A stretch of DNA of 64,000 nucleotides from an uncultured Pseudodesulfovibrio sp. (GCF_963664965.1 NZ_OY761823.1:1684001-1748000), one strand, 5' to 3'; positions 53,326 through 62,127 are shown, numbered from the stretch's first letter. The notes: generated by a model from the sequence alone, not told the origin. Program-made: numbers and translations.

Positions 53326-54328
53326 ACGGAATTCCTTTTTTCAGTCCCTGGTTGACGGTGTGACGGGCAAGGGCGGCGCATTCCCTCATGCTGCCCTCGC
53401 CGAGAAGATGCAGGCACCCTGCCAGATTCAGGGCCACCATGTCCATCATCGCCTCGGGACCGTTCCCGGCAAGGATGTCGCGCAGCTTTGCCACGGCGTC
53501 GTCTTTGCCGCTGACCCGCACGTCTTCCGGGGCGTGTGCTTTGAAACCGAGCTGTGCCGGGTTGACCGTGGTTTTTTCCATGATGCCGTTATGGATGATG
53601 TAGCCGCGGCTCACGCCCCATGTGGTCAGTTCGTCGAATCCGCCCGCACCGGCAAAGATGAGCGCCTTTTCCACGCCCGTGAGCAGCAGGGTTTCGCCCA
53701 TGATTTCGAGTTTGTCGGGGTCGCCTACGCCGACGAGCTGATGCGAAGGACGGGCAGGATTGAGCAGGGGACCCATGAAGTTGAACAGGGTTCGGATGCC
53801 GAGCTGCTGGCGGACCGGCATGATGTGCTTGAATGCCGGATGGTAGGCCGGGGCGAACAGGAAGGCGAAGTTGTATTTCTCAAGACCTTCGGCGGCGTCC
53901 TCCGGCGACATGTCCAAAGGGATGCCCAGCGCCTCCAGTGCGTCGGCCGATCCGCAGGACGAGGACAGGGCGCGGTTGCCGTGTTTGGCGACTTTGTATC
54001 CCATGTCCGCGAGGAACAGGGAGACTGCGGTGGAGTTGTTGAAACTGCACTGGCCGTCGCCGCCCGTGCCCACGGTGTCGAACACGGGTTCGTTCTGCGA
54101 GCCATCGTAGCCGGGGATTTTGCGCGCGTGAGCGACGCAGGTGCGGACCCCGGCGGCAAGGTCGGTGGAATCCTCACCCTTGATGCGAAGCCCCATGAGG
54201 AAGGCTCCGGCTTGTGCTTCGGTCATGTTGCCGTTCATCAGTTCCGCGAACATGAAGTCCGCCTGATTGTCGTTGAGCGGGGTCTGCTGTGCGAGCAGTT
54301 CCAATATTTCAGGTATGGTAAAAGACAT
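53315..54328 (-). CDS. trpD: Anthranilate phosphoribosyltransferase
   Basis: This 337-residue enzyme has the PRPP site TVGTGGDGQCSFNNSTA (~78) and KHGNRALSSSCGSADALEALG (~105), both diagnostic of TrpD. It is not fused to TrpG. It lies three bases after trpG and overlaps trpC. Confidence 0.97.
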   Translation of the reverse strand: MSFTIPEILELLAQQTPLNDNQADFMFAELMNGNMTEAQAGAFLMGLRIKGEDSTDLAAGVRTCVAHARKIPGYDGSQNEPVFDTVGTGGDGQCSFNNSTAVSLFLADMGYKVAKHGNRALSSSCGSADALEALGIPLDMSPEDAAEGLEKYNFAFLFAPAYHPAFKHIMPVRQQLGIRTLFNFMGPLLNPARPSHQLVGVGDPDKLEIMGETLLLTGVEKALIFAGAGGFDELTTWGVSRGYIIHNGIMEKTTVNPAQLGFKAHAPEDVRVSGKDDAVAKLRDILAGNGPEAMMDMVALNLAGCLHLLGEGSMRECAALARHTVNQGLKKGIPYVG

Positions 54329-54331
54329 GGC

Positions 54332-54904
54332 TTATCCTTGTATGTTGAGAAAGTTTTGCAGGAGTTTCGGGCCTTCGGGCGTGAGGATGGATTCCGGGTG
54401 GAATTGCACTCCGTGCCATGGGCGGTCCTTGTACTGGAGTCCCATGACTTCGCCCCAACTGGTGCGCGCGGTCACGTCGATCTTGTCGGCGGCCTTGTGC
54501 GCCGGGACGATGAGCGAGTGGTAGCGGCAGACCGTGAACGGGTCCGGCAGTCCGGTGAATATGCCGGTATTGTTATGCTGCACCCGTGAGGTCTTGCCGT
54601 GCATGATGCGCTGGGCCCGTTCCACCGGCGCACCGGCGAAGTGGCCCAGCGTCTGGTGGCCGAGGCACACGCCCAGTACCGGGATTTCCTTGGGCAGTCG
54701 GGCGAGGAATTCGAGGCAGTAGCCTGCGTTTTCCGGGTTGCTCGGTCCGGGGGAGAGGCAGACTTGTTTCAGTTTGCCGCTTTCAGCCAGTTCAAGCACC
54801 TCTTCCCGGTCATTGCGGATCACGGTCGGATCGGCCCCGAGTTGCTGGAATGCCTGCACCAGATTGAAGGTAAAGGAGTCGAAATTATCTATCAGCAAAA
54901 ACAT
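54332..54904 (-). CDS. trpG: Anthranilate synthase component II (glutamine amidotransferase)
   Basis: This 190-residue class I amidotransferase has LLIDNFDSFTFNLVQAF at the start, nucleophile Cys in VLGVCLGHQ (~80) and the His-Glu pair in VQFHPESIL near the C-terminus. It supplies ammonia to TrpE. The start overlaps trpE by 20 bases. Confidence 0.97.
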   Translation of the reverse strand: MFLLIDNFDSFTFNLVQAFQQLGADPTVIRNDREEVLELAESGKLKQVCLSPGPSNPENAGYCLEFLARLPKEIPVLGVCLGHQTLGHFAGAPVERAQRIMHGKTSRVQHNNTGIFTGLPDPFTVCRYHSLIVPAHKAADKIDVTARTSWGEVMGLQYKDRPWHGVQFHPESILTPEGPKLLQNFLNIQG

Positions 54905-56354
54905 CGGTATCTCCTTTGCCTGTAATCACTTCTAGCAGGACACGCGCCTTGTTGTGGCATTCGTTCCATTCGGACTCAGCGTCGGAATCGTAGACGATTC
55001 CCGCACCCGCCTGCCAATGGCACACGCCGTCACGGATCCACATGGAGCGGATGGTGATGCCGGTATCGAGGTTGATTTCGCCGTCATCCAGTCCCATCCA
55101 GCCGATACAGCCGCCGTAGGGTCCGCGCGGCTGCGGTTCGAGGTCCGCGATGATCTCCATGGCCCGAATCTTGGGTGCGCCGGACAGGGTGCCTGCCGGG
55201 AAAGTGGCCTGCAAAACGTCCACGCCGTCGAGATCGTCTTTGAGTTCCCCCTCGACATAGGATGTGAGGTGCATGACGTGGGAGAATCGCTCCACGTTCA
55301 TGAATTTCTCCACGGTGACCGTTCCGGGCTTGGAGATGCGGCCAAGGTCGTTGCGTCCGAGGTCCACGAGCATGACGTGCTCGGCGCGTTCCTTGGGATC
55401 GGCCAGCAGTTCGTTTTCGAGCCGGAGGTCTTCCTTTTCGGTTTCCCCTCTCCAACGGGTTCCCGCAATGGGGCGGACTTCAAGTTGTCCGGCGGCGGAG
55501 CGCACCATCATTTCCGGGGATGAGCCGAGCAGGGTGGTGCCGCAGGTCTTGCCCATGGACGGGCAGTCCGGGAATTTCATGTAGAACATGAACGGGGACG
55601 GGTTGGCCTGTCTCAGGCGGCGGTAGATGCGGAACGGGTCGTCCGGCACGGGCACGGTAAAACGGGTGGACAGCACCACCTGAATGCACTCGCCCTCGGC
55701 AATGAGTTCCTTGCAGCGCTCAACACCCGCCATGTATGCTTCCTTGCCGGGGTGAACCGTGGGTGTCCCGGCCTCGGGAGCGGTGAGGTCCGCGCCCCAT
55801 TGGATCGGGGCGGGCATGGGGGTGGCCCCCTCATCAAGGCTCAGGTAACAGCAGGAATGGCGCAGGTGGTCGAAAAGCACCATCTGTCCGGGAAGCACGA
55901 GGCATGCCTCGGCTTCGGCTGGCGGACAGGCTTCGGTGAGCTTGCGCTCGAACATGCCTGCCACTCCATAGCCGAAATAGCCGTACAGTCCGCGTGTCAG
56001 TCCGGGAAGCCCATCGCGGCCGATGGCGGTTGAAGCTCCGCCTTCGGTCTGCTGTTCAATGGACAGCATTTCCACGGCCTTTTTCACGCCGGGAAGATAG
56101 TCCATGCCAGTCAGTTCTTTCAGCGGTGCGAGGCGTTCGTCAGCCGTGTCCACGACGAGCTTGCCGTCAACCGGGTGCAGCATGAGGCGGTAATCGAACG
56201 CGATCAGGCTGTATCGGCCCAATCGACCGTCCACCTCGGCGGATTCAAGCAGAATCCCCGGCTGGTCGCCCACCAGTCCCATATAGAGGCTGATGGTTGT
56301 CTGGACATCAGCCGGCAACCATTTGCCATGCTGGGTCAATAGTATTTTTTCCAT
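54885..56354 (-). CDS. trpE: Anthranilate synthase component I
   Basis: This 489-residue chorismate-using enzyme has the Trp feedback site LLES (~37) followed by GRYSLIAFD. Its catalytic half carries CIQVVLSTRF, IAGTRWRGETEKED (~295), DLGRNDLGRI (~330) and GTLSGAPKIRAME (~385). It is first in the trp run and sits 130 bases downstream of a terminator that appears to be an attenuator. ATG at 56354, with AAGGA-like sequence some distance upstream. Confidence 0.96.
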   Translation of the reverse strand: MEKILLTQHGKWLPADVQTTISLYMGLVGDQPGILLESAEVDGRLGRYSLIAFDYRLMLHPVDGKLVVDTADERLAPLKELTGMDYLPGVKKAVEMLSIEQQTEGGASTAIGRDGLPGLTRGLYGYFGYGVAGMFERKLTEACPPAEAEACLVLPGQMVLFDHLRHSCCYLSLDEGATPMPAPIQWGADLTAPEAGTPTVHPGKEAYMAGVERCKELIAEGECIQVVLSTRFTVPVPDDPFRIYRRLRQANPSPFMFYMKFPDCPSMGKTCGTTLLGSSPEMMVRSAAGQLEVRPIAGTRWRGETEKEDLRLENELLADPKERAEHVMLVDLGRNDLGRISKPGTVTVEKFMNVERFSHVMHLTSYVEGELKDDLDGVDVLQATFPAGTLSGAPKIRAMEIIADLEPQPRGPYGGCIGWMGLDDGEINLDTGITIRSMWIRDGVCHWQAGAGIVYDSDAESEWNECHNKARVLLEVITGKGDTDVFADR

Positions 56355-56482
56355 GTCTTACTTATGTCCTTATTGTTTGCTTTCGTTAATGATAAGGTCG
56401 GGGAATGACTTCCCAGCCTTTTATTTTTTTCCGGTTTTCATGTGTCTTTCACGTGCCTTTCATTGTTTTCTCCTTATAAAAT

Positions 56483-56583
56483 AAGGCCGTACCCTTTTTG
56501 AGGGGTACGGCCTTGGTTTGCGTGCAACCGAGTGTGCGGCGTTTCGCCGTACCCTTTAACTATGTTTCATTTCGCCACCACCA
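56483..56583 (-). promoter_or_regulatory. Candidate trp attenuator using the 3' end of tyrA as leader
   Basis: Three consecutive TGG codons (56583-56575) lie five codons before the tyrA stop (56562-56560). Segment 1 AAGGGTACGGC (56556-56546) starts four bases after the stop. Segment 2 AAGGCCGTACCC (56514-56503) can pair either with segment 1 (9 bp) or with segment 3 GGGTACGGCCTT (56494-56483; 12 bp). The 2:3 hairpin is followed by ATTTTAT and acts as terminator. A ribosome stalled on the Trp codons leaves segment 1 free (read-through); one at the stop covers it (termination). Confidence 0.72.
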
Positions 56584-57327
56584 CTGTGCGCGGTCAGCCA
56601 GCAGGTCGAGATCGCCGCCTGCGGCCACGCTCAGGTAGGACATGAACTTGCGGTTCACTTCCTGTAGAAACGGGTTTGCTTCGGAAATGACTTCAAACAG
56701 TTCCATATCCTGCGTCATCATCTTACGGGCCGAATCGAGCCTGCGCTGAAAGGAGGGGGTGATGAAATTTTCTATGCCGTCCACATCCCGTGCGGCTGCA
56801 AGAAAGGCCACGGTGGACGTGAAGTTGAGGCCCTGCACAAAGGCCATGGACCGGTCGTGCTCTTCGGCTGTGGAATCGAAACAGATGTATCCGCATGCGT
56901 TGAACAGCGAGCAGACTCTCCGGGCGGCGGTTTCATCGGACTCACGTCCCGGCATGACAGCCACACGCGGGGTGAACCCTTCGGGAATGACCGGTCCGAA
57001 CAGGGGGTGCGTACCGACCACCGGGCCGTCGTATTTTGCGAGCATCGCCTTCATGGGCTGTACCTTGACCGATCCGACGTCGCACAGGATGGTCGGGGCC
57101 GAGAGGTGCGGCAGCAGGGTGTCGAGAACGTTTCCCATGGCGGTTACGGGAATGCACAGCAGCAGCATGTCACACCCGTCGAGCGCGGTTCGCACCGCAT
57201 CATCGGTCAGTGGCCGGTCAAGCGGTGCGACATCGCACCCCTGATCGGAAAAGGCCTGTGTAAACAGTCCTCCCATCTGTCCTTTAGCGCCTACGATGGC
57301 GATTTTATGTATCCCGTGTTCTGTCAT
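56560..57327 (-). CDS. tyrA: Prephenate dehydrogenase
   Basis: This 255-residue enzyme begins HKIAIVGAKGQMGGLFTQAF, an NAD-binding fold. It continues with VGTHPLFGPVIPEG (~97) and the catalytic His region EEHDRSMAFVQGLNF (~158), typical of short TyrA proteins without an ACT or chorismate-mutase domain. It makes 4-hydroxyphenylpyruvate for Tyr. The C-terminus reads AQWWWRNET; the three Trp codons seem to serve regulation of the next operon. The ribosome site is weak (AGAG) and a 27-bp hairpin lies just upstream. Confidence 0.93.
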   Translation of the reverse strand: MTEHGIHKIAIVGAKGQMGGLFTQAFSDQGCDVAPLDRPLTDDAVRTALDGCDMLLLCIPVTAMGNVLDTLLPHLSAPTILCDVGSVKVQPMKAMLAKYDGPVVGTHPLFGPVIPEGFTPRVAVMPGRESDETAARRVCSLFNACGYICFDSTAEEHDRSMAFVQGLNFTSTVAFLAAARDVDGIENFITPSFQRRLDSARKMMTQDMELFEVISEANPFLQEVNRKFMSYLSVAAGGDLDLLADRAQWWWRNET

Positions 57328-57352
57328 TGCTCTATTTATTTGCCTCCGGCGG

Positions 57353-57408
57353 CTGGGGAAGAGGAGAGGGGAACCCTTCGAGAAGGGTTCCCCTCTCCTC
57401 TTCCCCAG
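57353..57408. repeat. Perfect 27-bp inverted repeat between aroA and tyrA
   Basis: The arms 57353-57379 and 57382-57408 are exact complements around a 2-base centre (core GAGGAGAGGGGAACCCTTC). In the minus-strand transcript it forms a very stable hairpin ending 25 bases before the tyrA ATG. It may be an RNase III site, a terminator or a stability element. Confidence 0.85.
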
Positions 57409-57561
57409 ACCCCATCTCCTCTCCCTTCCGAAGCTTTTTGGTGCGCTTCGCGAGGGCGGTGATGGTATGTCCGGTCGTGTTTATTTATATATTGTGTCTT
57501 TTACTAATTTAAATAGCCTTTCGCCAAAGGCGCTAATGGGATTCTTAAGGGTATAGCCCTT

Positions 57562-57609
57562 AAGCCGCCGGAGGCGAAATCACCCGATAACGCCGCGCAG
57601 CGGCATCCC
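57562..57609 (-). repeat. Short palindromic 3'-end element next to aroA
   Basis: A further copy of the GCCGCCGGAGGCGAAATCACCC...GCGGCATCCC element ends 12 bases from the aroA stop. It is preceded by the mini-palindrome CTTAAGGGTATAGCCCTTAAG. Confidence 0.75.
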
Positions 57610-57620
57610 ATTTTTTTCCC

Positions 57621-58964
57621 TTACTCAGCCACTATTTTTGCCCATTCGTCCCAGAAGCCGGGGAACGATTTGCCCACGCATTCGGGATTGTCGAAATTGG
57701 TGGTGATCCCGGCCAGTTGGAATAGCGACATGGACATGGGCATGCGGTGATCGCCGTAGGTGGTGAAGTCGATTTCCTGTCCCCTCGGCAGCCGTGTCGG
57801 ACGGATGATGAGGGAGTCGTCGGTGGTTTCGGTTTCACAGCCTGTGCGGGCGACTTCTTCGGCGCAGGCGGCAAGACGGTCGGTTTCCTTGATCCGAAGG
57901 TGCGCCACGTTTTCGATGGTGGTCGGAGACGAGGCGAACGCAGCCACGGCGGAGACCGTGGGGACGAGGTCCGGACAGCGGCCCATGTCCACGCGGATGC
58001 CGCGCAGGGGGCCGGGTTCAACGAGGATTCCGTCGAAATTCACTTTGATGGTGGCTCCCATCTGGCTGAGAATATCCATGATGGCGCGGTCACCCTGAAG
58101 CGAGTCCGCGGCGAGTCCCCTGATGAGGACCGGACGGCGGCCAACTGCCCCGGCTGCGAGGAAATAACTGGCGTTGGACCAGTCGCCTTCGACACGGTAG
58201 TTCGCGGCATCGTAACCCGTGGGCTGCACGATGAAGCGGATTTTGCCGGGAGTGGCTCCCTTGACCGAGCGCCATGGCACTTCCTGCCATTTGGAGCCGC
58301 GTTTGAGCTCAACAGTGAATCCGGCCTTGAAATCTTCCATGATACGCAGGGTCAGCGCCACGTAAGGCCATGACACGGCCTTTTTCCCTGTGACGGAGAT
58401 GACGGTCTCGTGGTCAGCCATGGGTGCGCCGAGGAGCAGGCCGGAAAGATACTGGCTGCTTTCCTCAAGGGTGATGTTTACTTTGTCCTTGCGGAATCCC
58501 TTGCTCTTCATGATGAAGGGCAGAAAGCCTTCCTTTTCGCCGAAGTCGAATGCCACGCCGAGCGATTCGAGCGCGTTGACCAATTCGGCCATGGGGCGTT
58601 CGTGCATGCGTGGTGCGCCGTGGACATTGAACGTCCCTTTTCCGGCTGCGGCAACGGCGGTCATGATGCGGCAGGTGGTGCCGGATTCATGCATGAAGAG
58701 TTCGGCGGGTGCTTCCTTGGGGTGCTTGCCGTCGGCATTGCCGCCCTTGGGGCCGTTTTTCATGCCGGTGACAACGAGCAGGTCGCCTTTTTCTTCAATT
58801 TTCGCACCGCAGGCGGTCAGGCAGCCACGGGTGCGGGTGATGTCGTCGCTGTCGAGCGCACCGGATATTTCGGATACGCCGTTTGCCAGTGCCGCAGCGA
58901 TGAGCGTGCGGTGGGAGAGCGATTTTGACGCCGGGGCGTTGATGCGGACCGGTTCTCTGGTCAT
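57621..58964 (-). CDS. aroA: 3-phosphoshikimate 1-carboxyvinyltransferase (EPSP synthase)
   Basis: This 447-residue enzyme has INAPASKSLSHRTLIAAALA at the start, a mid-protein ASYFLAAGA, RIKETDRLAACAEE (~355) and YGDHRMPMSMSL (~405), all diagnostic. The start at 58964 has AGGAGG and overlaps the pheA stop (ATGA). It is followed by repeats and the 27-bp hairpin before tyrA. Confidence 0.96.
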   Translation of the reverse strand: MTREPVRINAPASKSLSHRTLIAAALANGVSEISGALDSDDITRTRGCLTACGAKIEEKGDLLVVTGMKNGPKGGNADGKHPKEAPAELFMHESGTTCRIMTAVAAAGKGTFNVHGAPRMHERPMAELVNALESLGVAFDFGEKEGFLPFIMKSKGFRKDKVNITLEESSQYLSGLLLGAPMADHETVISVTGKKAVSWPYVALTLRIMEDFKAGFTVELKRGSKWQEVPWRSVKGATPGKIRFIVQPTGYDAANYRVEGDWSNASYFLAAGAVGRRPVLIRGLAADSLQGDRAIMDILSQMGATIKVNFDGILVEPGPLRGIRVDMGRCPDLVPTVSAVAAFASSPTTIENVAHLRIKETDRLAACAEEVARTGCETETTDDSLIIRPTRLPRGQEIDFTTYGDHRMPMSMSLFQLAGITTNFDNPECVGKSFPGFWDEWAKIVAE

Positions 58965-60064
58965 TGTCTTTCCTCCTGCGTGGGGTAGGTGCCGAGGACT
59001 CGCAGTGTGTGGCATTGCTGCCGGAGGTCCTCCAGCACTTCTTCATGCCGTTCGTTGGTAAGGTCACATTCAAGATCGGTGAAAAATACGTATTTCCATT
59101 TTTCGCCCTTGAAGGGGCGGGATTCGAGTTTGGTCATGTTGATGCTTTGCAGGGCAATGGTGGAAAGCACTCGGGCGAGGGCTCCCGGCTTGTCCGGCAG
59201 GGTGAACAGGATGGTGGTCTTGTCACGCCTGTCTTCCGTGGACGGCGCTGCGCCTATTATAAGGAAACGGGTCCAGTTGTCCGGCATGTCCTCGATGTTC
59301 TGGGCGAGCACGTTCATGCCGTGCATGTCCGCGAGCTTGACGTGCCCGACAACGGCGGCGGCCTTTTTCCCCGCCACGAGAGCGGCTGCCTCGGCAGAGG
59401 ATTCCATGGGAATGGTCGGTACGTCGCGCATGTTGTTGCGGAGCCAGTCGCGGCATTGGCCGAGCGGCTGCGGGTGGGAGTAGATCACTTCCACGTCTTC
59501 AAGGTTCTCGGCATTGGACATGAGGCTGTGGCTGATGCGCGAAAAGACTTCGGCCTGAATGTAGACCTTGTATTTCATGAAAAGATCGACGACCTGTCCG
59601 ACCGTGCCTTCGATGGAGTTTTCCAGCGGGATGACGCCGAGCTCTGCTCCTTCTTCGGCAACGGCTCGGAAGATTTCCTCGAAATTGTTCTTGGGCGTGA
59701 GCGCGGCGGCGCTGCCCATGTGTTCGATGGCGGCAAAGTAGGAAAAGGTGCCTTCCGGGCCGAGGTAGACAACACGCTCCGGGCGTTGCAGGTGGCGCGA
59801 AGAACTCATTATCTCGCGATAAATGGTACGCAGATGCGTGTCCGGCAGCGGGCCGGGACTGGAGTCCGCGATCTTGTTGAGCACTTCCTGCTCGCGGAAC
59901 GGCTTGTAGATCGGTTCGTTGTGCGCGGCCTTGTAACGGCCCACGCCCAGACTTACCTGTGCCCGTTTGTTCAGCAGGTCCACGATCTGCTTGTCCAGCG
60001 AGTCGATCTTGACCCGCAGGTCAGCCAGATCAGGGATATCGTTCTTTTCGTCTTTGGAAGCCAT
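58961..60064 (-). CDS. pheA: Bifunctional chorismate mutase / prephenate dehydratase
   Basis: The protein has 367 residues. Residues 15-105 form an AroQ chorismate mutase (LRVKIDSLDKQIVDLLNKRAQ). Residues ~112-290 form the dehydratase (YLGPEGTFSYFAA; the catalytic Thr is in NWTRFLIIG). The final ~75 residues are an ACT domain with the Phe-binding signatures PGALARVL and ESRP. Feedback inhibition by Phe is expected. The start at 60064 has GGAG. Confidence 0.96.
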   Translation of the reverse strand: MASKDEKNDIPDLADLRVKIDSLDKQIVDLLNKRAQVSLGVGRYKAAHNEPIYKPFREQEVLNKIADSSPGPLPDTHLRTIYREIMSSSRHLQRPERVVYLGPEGTFSYFAAIEHMGSAAALTPKNNFEEIFRAVAEEGAELGVIPLENSIEGTVGQVVDLFMKYKVYIQAEVFSRISHSLMSNAENLEDVEVIYSHPQPLGQCRDWLRNNMRDVPTIPMESSAEAAALVAGKKAAAVVGHVKLADMHGMNVLAQNIEDMPDNWTRFLIIGAAPSTEDRRDKTTILFTLPDKPGALARVLSTIALQSINMTKLESRPFKGEKWKYVFFTDLECDLTNERHEEVLEDLRQQCHTLRVLGTYPTQEERQ

Positions 60065-60083
60065 GTTGTTCTCCGTGAAGGAT

Positions 60084-61067
60084 TTATCCTTCAACGATCT
60101 CTTCTTTGATTCGCATGCCGAAGTGTCGCCCTGCTTCGTCGGTTTTGACCATGATTTTATCACCGACTTTCAGGGTGACCACGGAAACCGGTTCGCCTTT
60201 GTCGGATACGACACGGATAGTTTCCGCGTTTTGCAGGAATACCTGTCCGGTCTTGACGCCTTCCTTGGTCTTTACCTCGGCCTTGATGAGCAGCATGGGA
60301 CGGACTTCGACTTTCACGCGGCCCACGGTGGCGAGGGAGGTGGTGCCGTCTGCACCGACAATGAGTACGTCGGTCCCGGCGGCGAGTTCTTCGAGATAGG
60401 TGGTCTTGTCTCCGGGCATCTGGGCGTAGGCGTGAACCGCTCCCGCATTGACACGGAAGGGGCGGGCGGCGACGTACGGGTTGGACTCGGTCTCGGCGTG
60501 GACAAGGAAGGAGAAGGCGGACGAGTTGCCGATGAGCATGCCCTGGCCTTTCTTGAGCATGGAGATGGTGTCCACGCAGACGCGGTGGCCGAGGCCGGTG
60601 GGTTCGATGTCGGTGACAGTGGCGATCTGGAGGTCCATGGTTCCCTGCGAGAGCTTGAGTTCGGCGACGATCTGTTTCAGGTCCGACGCGCCTTCGGGCA
60701 GCACCACGATGGTGTCGCAACCGCGTTCGAGAATGCCTGCCGCAAGGATGGCGCGATCAATATTTTCGCACTCAAGGGCGAGGGTGTCCACCTGTGCGAG
60801 GATATTTTCCACCGGGATGATTTCCCAGCCTTTCTTGAGGACAACGTCCTTGCCCTGCTGAATGCCCTTGACCGCGACGTCTTCGTCGGACTTCTTGGTC
60901 AGTTCGACCACGGGCATGTCTTCGGGCGTGATGACTTTCACTCGTCCCAGTGATTCCACTGCCTTGACCTGGTCTTTCTCTACCATGACCGCGTCAACGC
61001 CGGATTCAAGGGCAAGGGTGACGAGTTTCTTGTCAAAGGGGACGGATTTGAAGATGACTTTTTTCAT
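60084..61067 (-). CDS. 3-dehydroquinate synthase II (archaeal-type AroB')
   Basis: This 327-residue protein begins MKKVIFKSVPFDKKLVTLAL. It contains GLGHRVCVDTISMLKKGQGMLIGN (~165) and PFRVNAGAVHAY (~205), which I recognise as the NAD-dependent dehydroquinate synthase II family of methanogens. It oxidatively deaminates and cyclises ADH to 3-dehydroquinate, replacing classical AroB. It lies 15 bases after the ADH synthase gene. Confidence 0.9.
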   Translation of the reverse strand: MKKVIFKSVPFDKKLVTLALESGVDAVMVEKDQVKAVESLGRVKVITPEDMPVVELTKKSDEDVAVKGIQQGKDVVLKKGWEIIPVENILAQVDTLALECENIDRAILAAGILERGCDTIVVLPEGASDLKQIVAELKLSQGTMDLQIATVTDIEPTGLGHRVCVDTISMLKKGQGMLIGNSSAFSFLVHAETESNPYVAARPFRVNAGAVHAYAQMPGDKTTYLEELAAGTDVLIVGADGTTSLATVGRVKVEVRPMLLIKAEVKTKEGVKTGQVFLQNAETIRVVSDKGEPVSVVTLKVGDKIMVKTDEAGRHFGMRIKEEIVEG

Positions 61068-61082
61068 GACGGTTTCCAATAT

Positions 61083-61880
61083 CTATCCGTTGAGGTGGTT
61101 GAGGGCGGCTTCCACTGTCTCGTCTGCATGAACAATCATGTTCAGCGACTCGACCAGTCGGGTGGGGTTCTCATGCTGGAATACGTTGCGGCCTACGGAA
61201 AGTCCTGCGCCGCCGGCTTCCAGTGAATCATGAACCATCTGAAGGAATGCCTCTGTGCTGTCAAGTTTCGGTCCACCCGCGATAACCACGGGAACACAGC
61301 AAGAATCGCAGACTTTCGAGAAAGTGTCGATATCTCCGGTGTAGGGGACCTTTACGACGTCCGCACCCAGCTCCGTGCCGACGCGAGCGCAGTGGGCCAC
61401 GACGGTGGGGTCGTATTCGTCCGTGACCTTGGGGCCGCGGGCGTACACCATGGCGAGAAGCGGAATGCCCCAGTTGGCGGCATCGGATGCGACCTTGCCG
61501 AAATCGGCGAGCATGGCGGATTCGGTTTCGTCGCCGAGGTTGCAATGGATGGAGATGGCGTCCGCACCGAGGCGGATGGCGTCTTCAACGGAAGCGACAA
61601 GGCTTTTGGCGTTGGGGAAGGGGGAGAGGGACGTGGAGGCGGACAGGTGGACGATCAGTCCGATGTCCTTGCCTTCGGCGCGGTGTCCGCAGCGAACGAG
61701 TCCCTTGTGTTCGATGACCGCGTTGGCTCCGCCGTCAACGACCTTGCCGACAGCTTCCCGCATGTCCACCAGGCCGTCAATGGGGCCGACGGTGACGCCG
61801 TGGTCCATGGGCACCACGATGGTGCGCTGGGTGTCTCTGTTGAAGATTCTCTCAAGTCTGATGGCTTTTCCGATATGCAT
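61083..61880 (-). CDS. 2-amino-3,7-dideoxy-D-threo-hept-6-ulosonate (ADH) synthase, DhnA-type aldolase
   Basis: This 265-residue class I aldolase-like barrel has [16 protein letters not shown] (~23), Schiff-base Lys in [10 protein letters not shown] (~175), [10 protein letters not shown] (~200) and the late phosphate loop [10 protein letters not shown]. Paired with dehydroquinate synthase II it forms the alternative entry to the shikimate pathway, replacing DAHP synthase. It is the first structural gene of the aromatic supercluster and follows an attenuator. Confidence 0.9.
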   Translation of the reverse strand: MHIGKAIRLERIFNRDTQRTIVVPMDHGVTVGPIDGLVDMREAVGKVVDGGANAVIEHKGLVRCGHRAEGKDIGLIVHLSASTSLSPFPNAKSLVASVEDAIRLGADAISIHCNLGDETESAMLADFGKVASDAANWGIPLLAMVYARGPKVTDEYDPTVVAHCARVGTELGADVVKVPYTGDIDTFSKVCDSCCVPVVIAGGPKLDSTEAFLQMVHDSLEAGGAGLSVGRNVFQHENPTRLVESLNMIVHADETVEAALNHLNG

Positions 61881-61956
61881 GTTCTCTCTCCTGTGTGTTT
61901 TCTCTCAAGCGTCGCGGGTTCCCAGTCTGCGACGACCCCTCTTGTTGTATCCCGAC

Positions 61957-61995
61957 AAAAAAACAAGGGCCGCCGGCTTTCGCCTGCGGCCCTTG
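61957..61995 (-). terminator. Attenuator terminator in the leader of the aromatic operon
   Basis: On the minus strand CAAGGGCCGC (61995-61986) pairs with GCGGCCCTTG (61973-61964) and is followed by seven T (61963-61957). It lies 77 bases before the first gene and no gene precedes it on this strand, so it can only regulate read-through. Its 5' arm and loop (61989-61981) can pair instead with CGCTTGCGG of the leader (62062-62054). Confidence 0.88.
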
Positions 61996-62031
61996 AAGAG
62001 GTTTTGCTTTGGTTTGTAACTCACCGACTGG

Positions 62032-62127
62032 CTACAGCGCACACTCTCCCGAACCGCAAGCGCGGGTAAACCAATATCCAAAGTAAAAGTTGGAAAAGTA
62101 TGCGGGTAGAGTGGTGGTGATGTTCAT
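62032..62127 (-). CDS. Aromatic-rich leader peptide (31 residues) of the aromatic operon
   Basis: The ORF runs from ATG 62127 to TAG 62034-62032. Residues 9-20 read AYFSNFYFGYWF: four Phe, three Tyr and one Trp in twelve codons. It ends 37 bases before the intrinsic terminator and about 150 bases before the ADH synthase gene. This is the composition of an attenuation leader that senses charged tRNA-Phe, -Tyr and -Trp. No Shine-Dalgarno precedes it, but the best promoter would start transcription at or next to the ATG, implying near-leaderless translation. Confidence 0.8.
   Translation of the reverse strand: MNITTTLPAYFSNFYFGYWFTRACGSGECAL

Noticed and set aside
56440..56484. Tiny ORFs (MKGT, MKTGKK) between the terminator and trpE as the trp leader
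   Set aside because: They contain no Trp codons and lie after the terminator. The Trp codons at the end of tyrA explain the layout better.
58964..60109. 381-codon plus-strand frame across pheA
   Set aside because: pheA on the minus strand has diagnostic mutase, dehydratase and ACT motifs.
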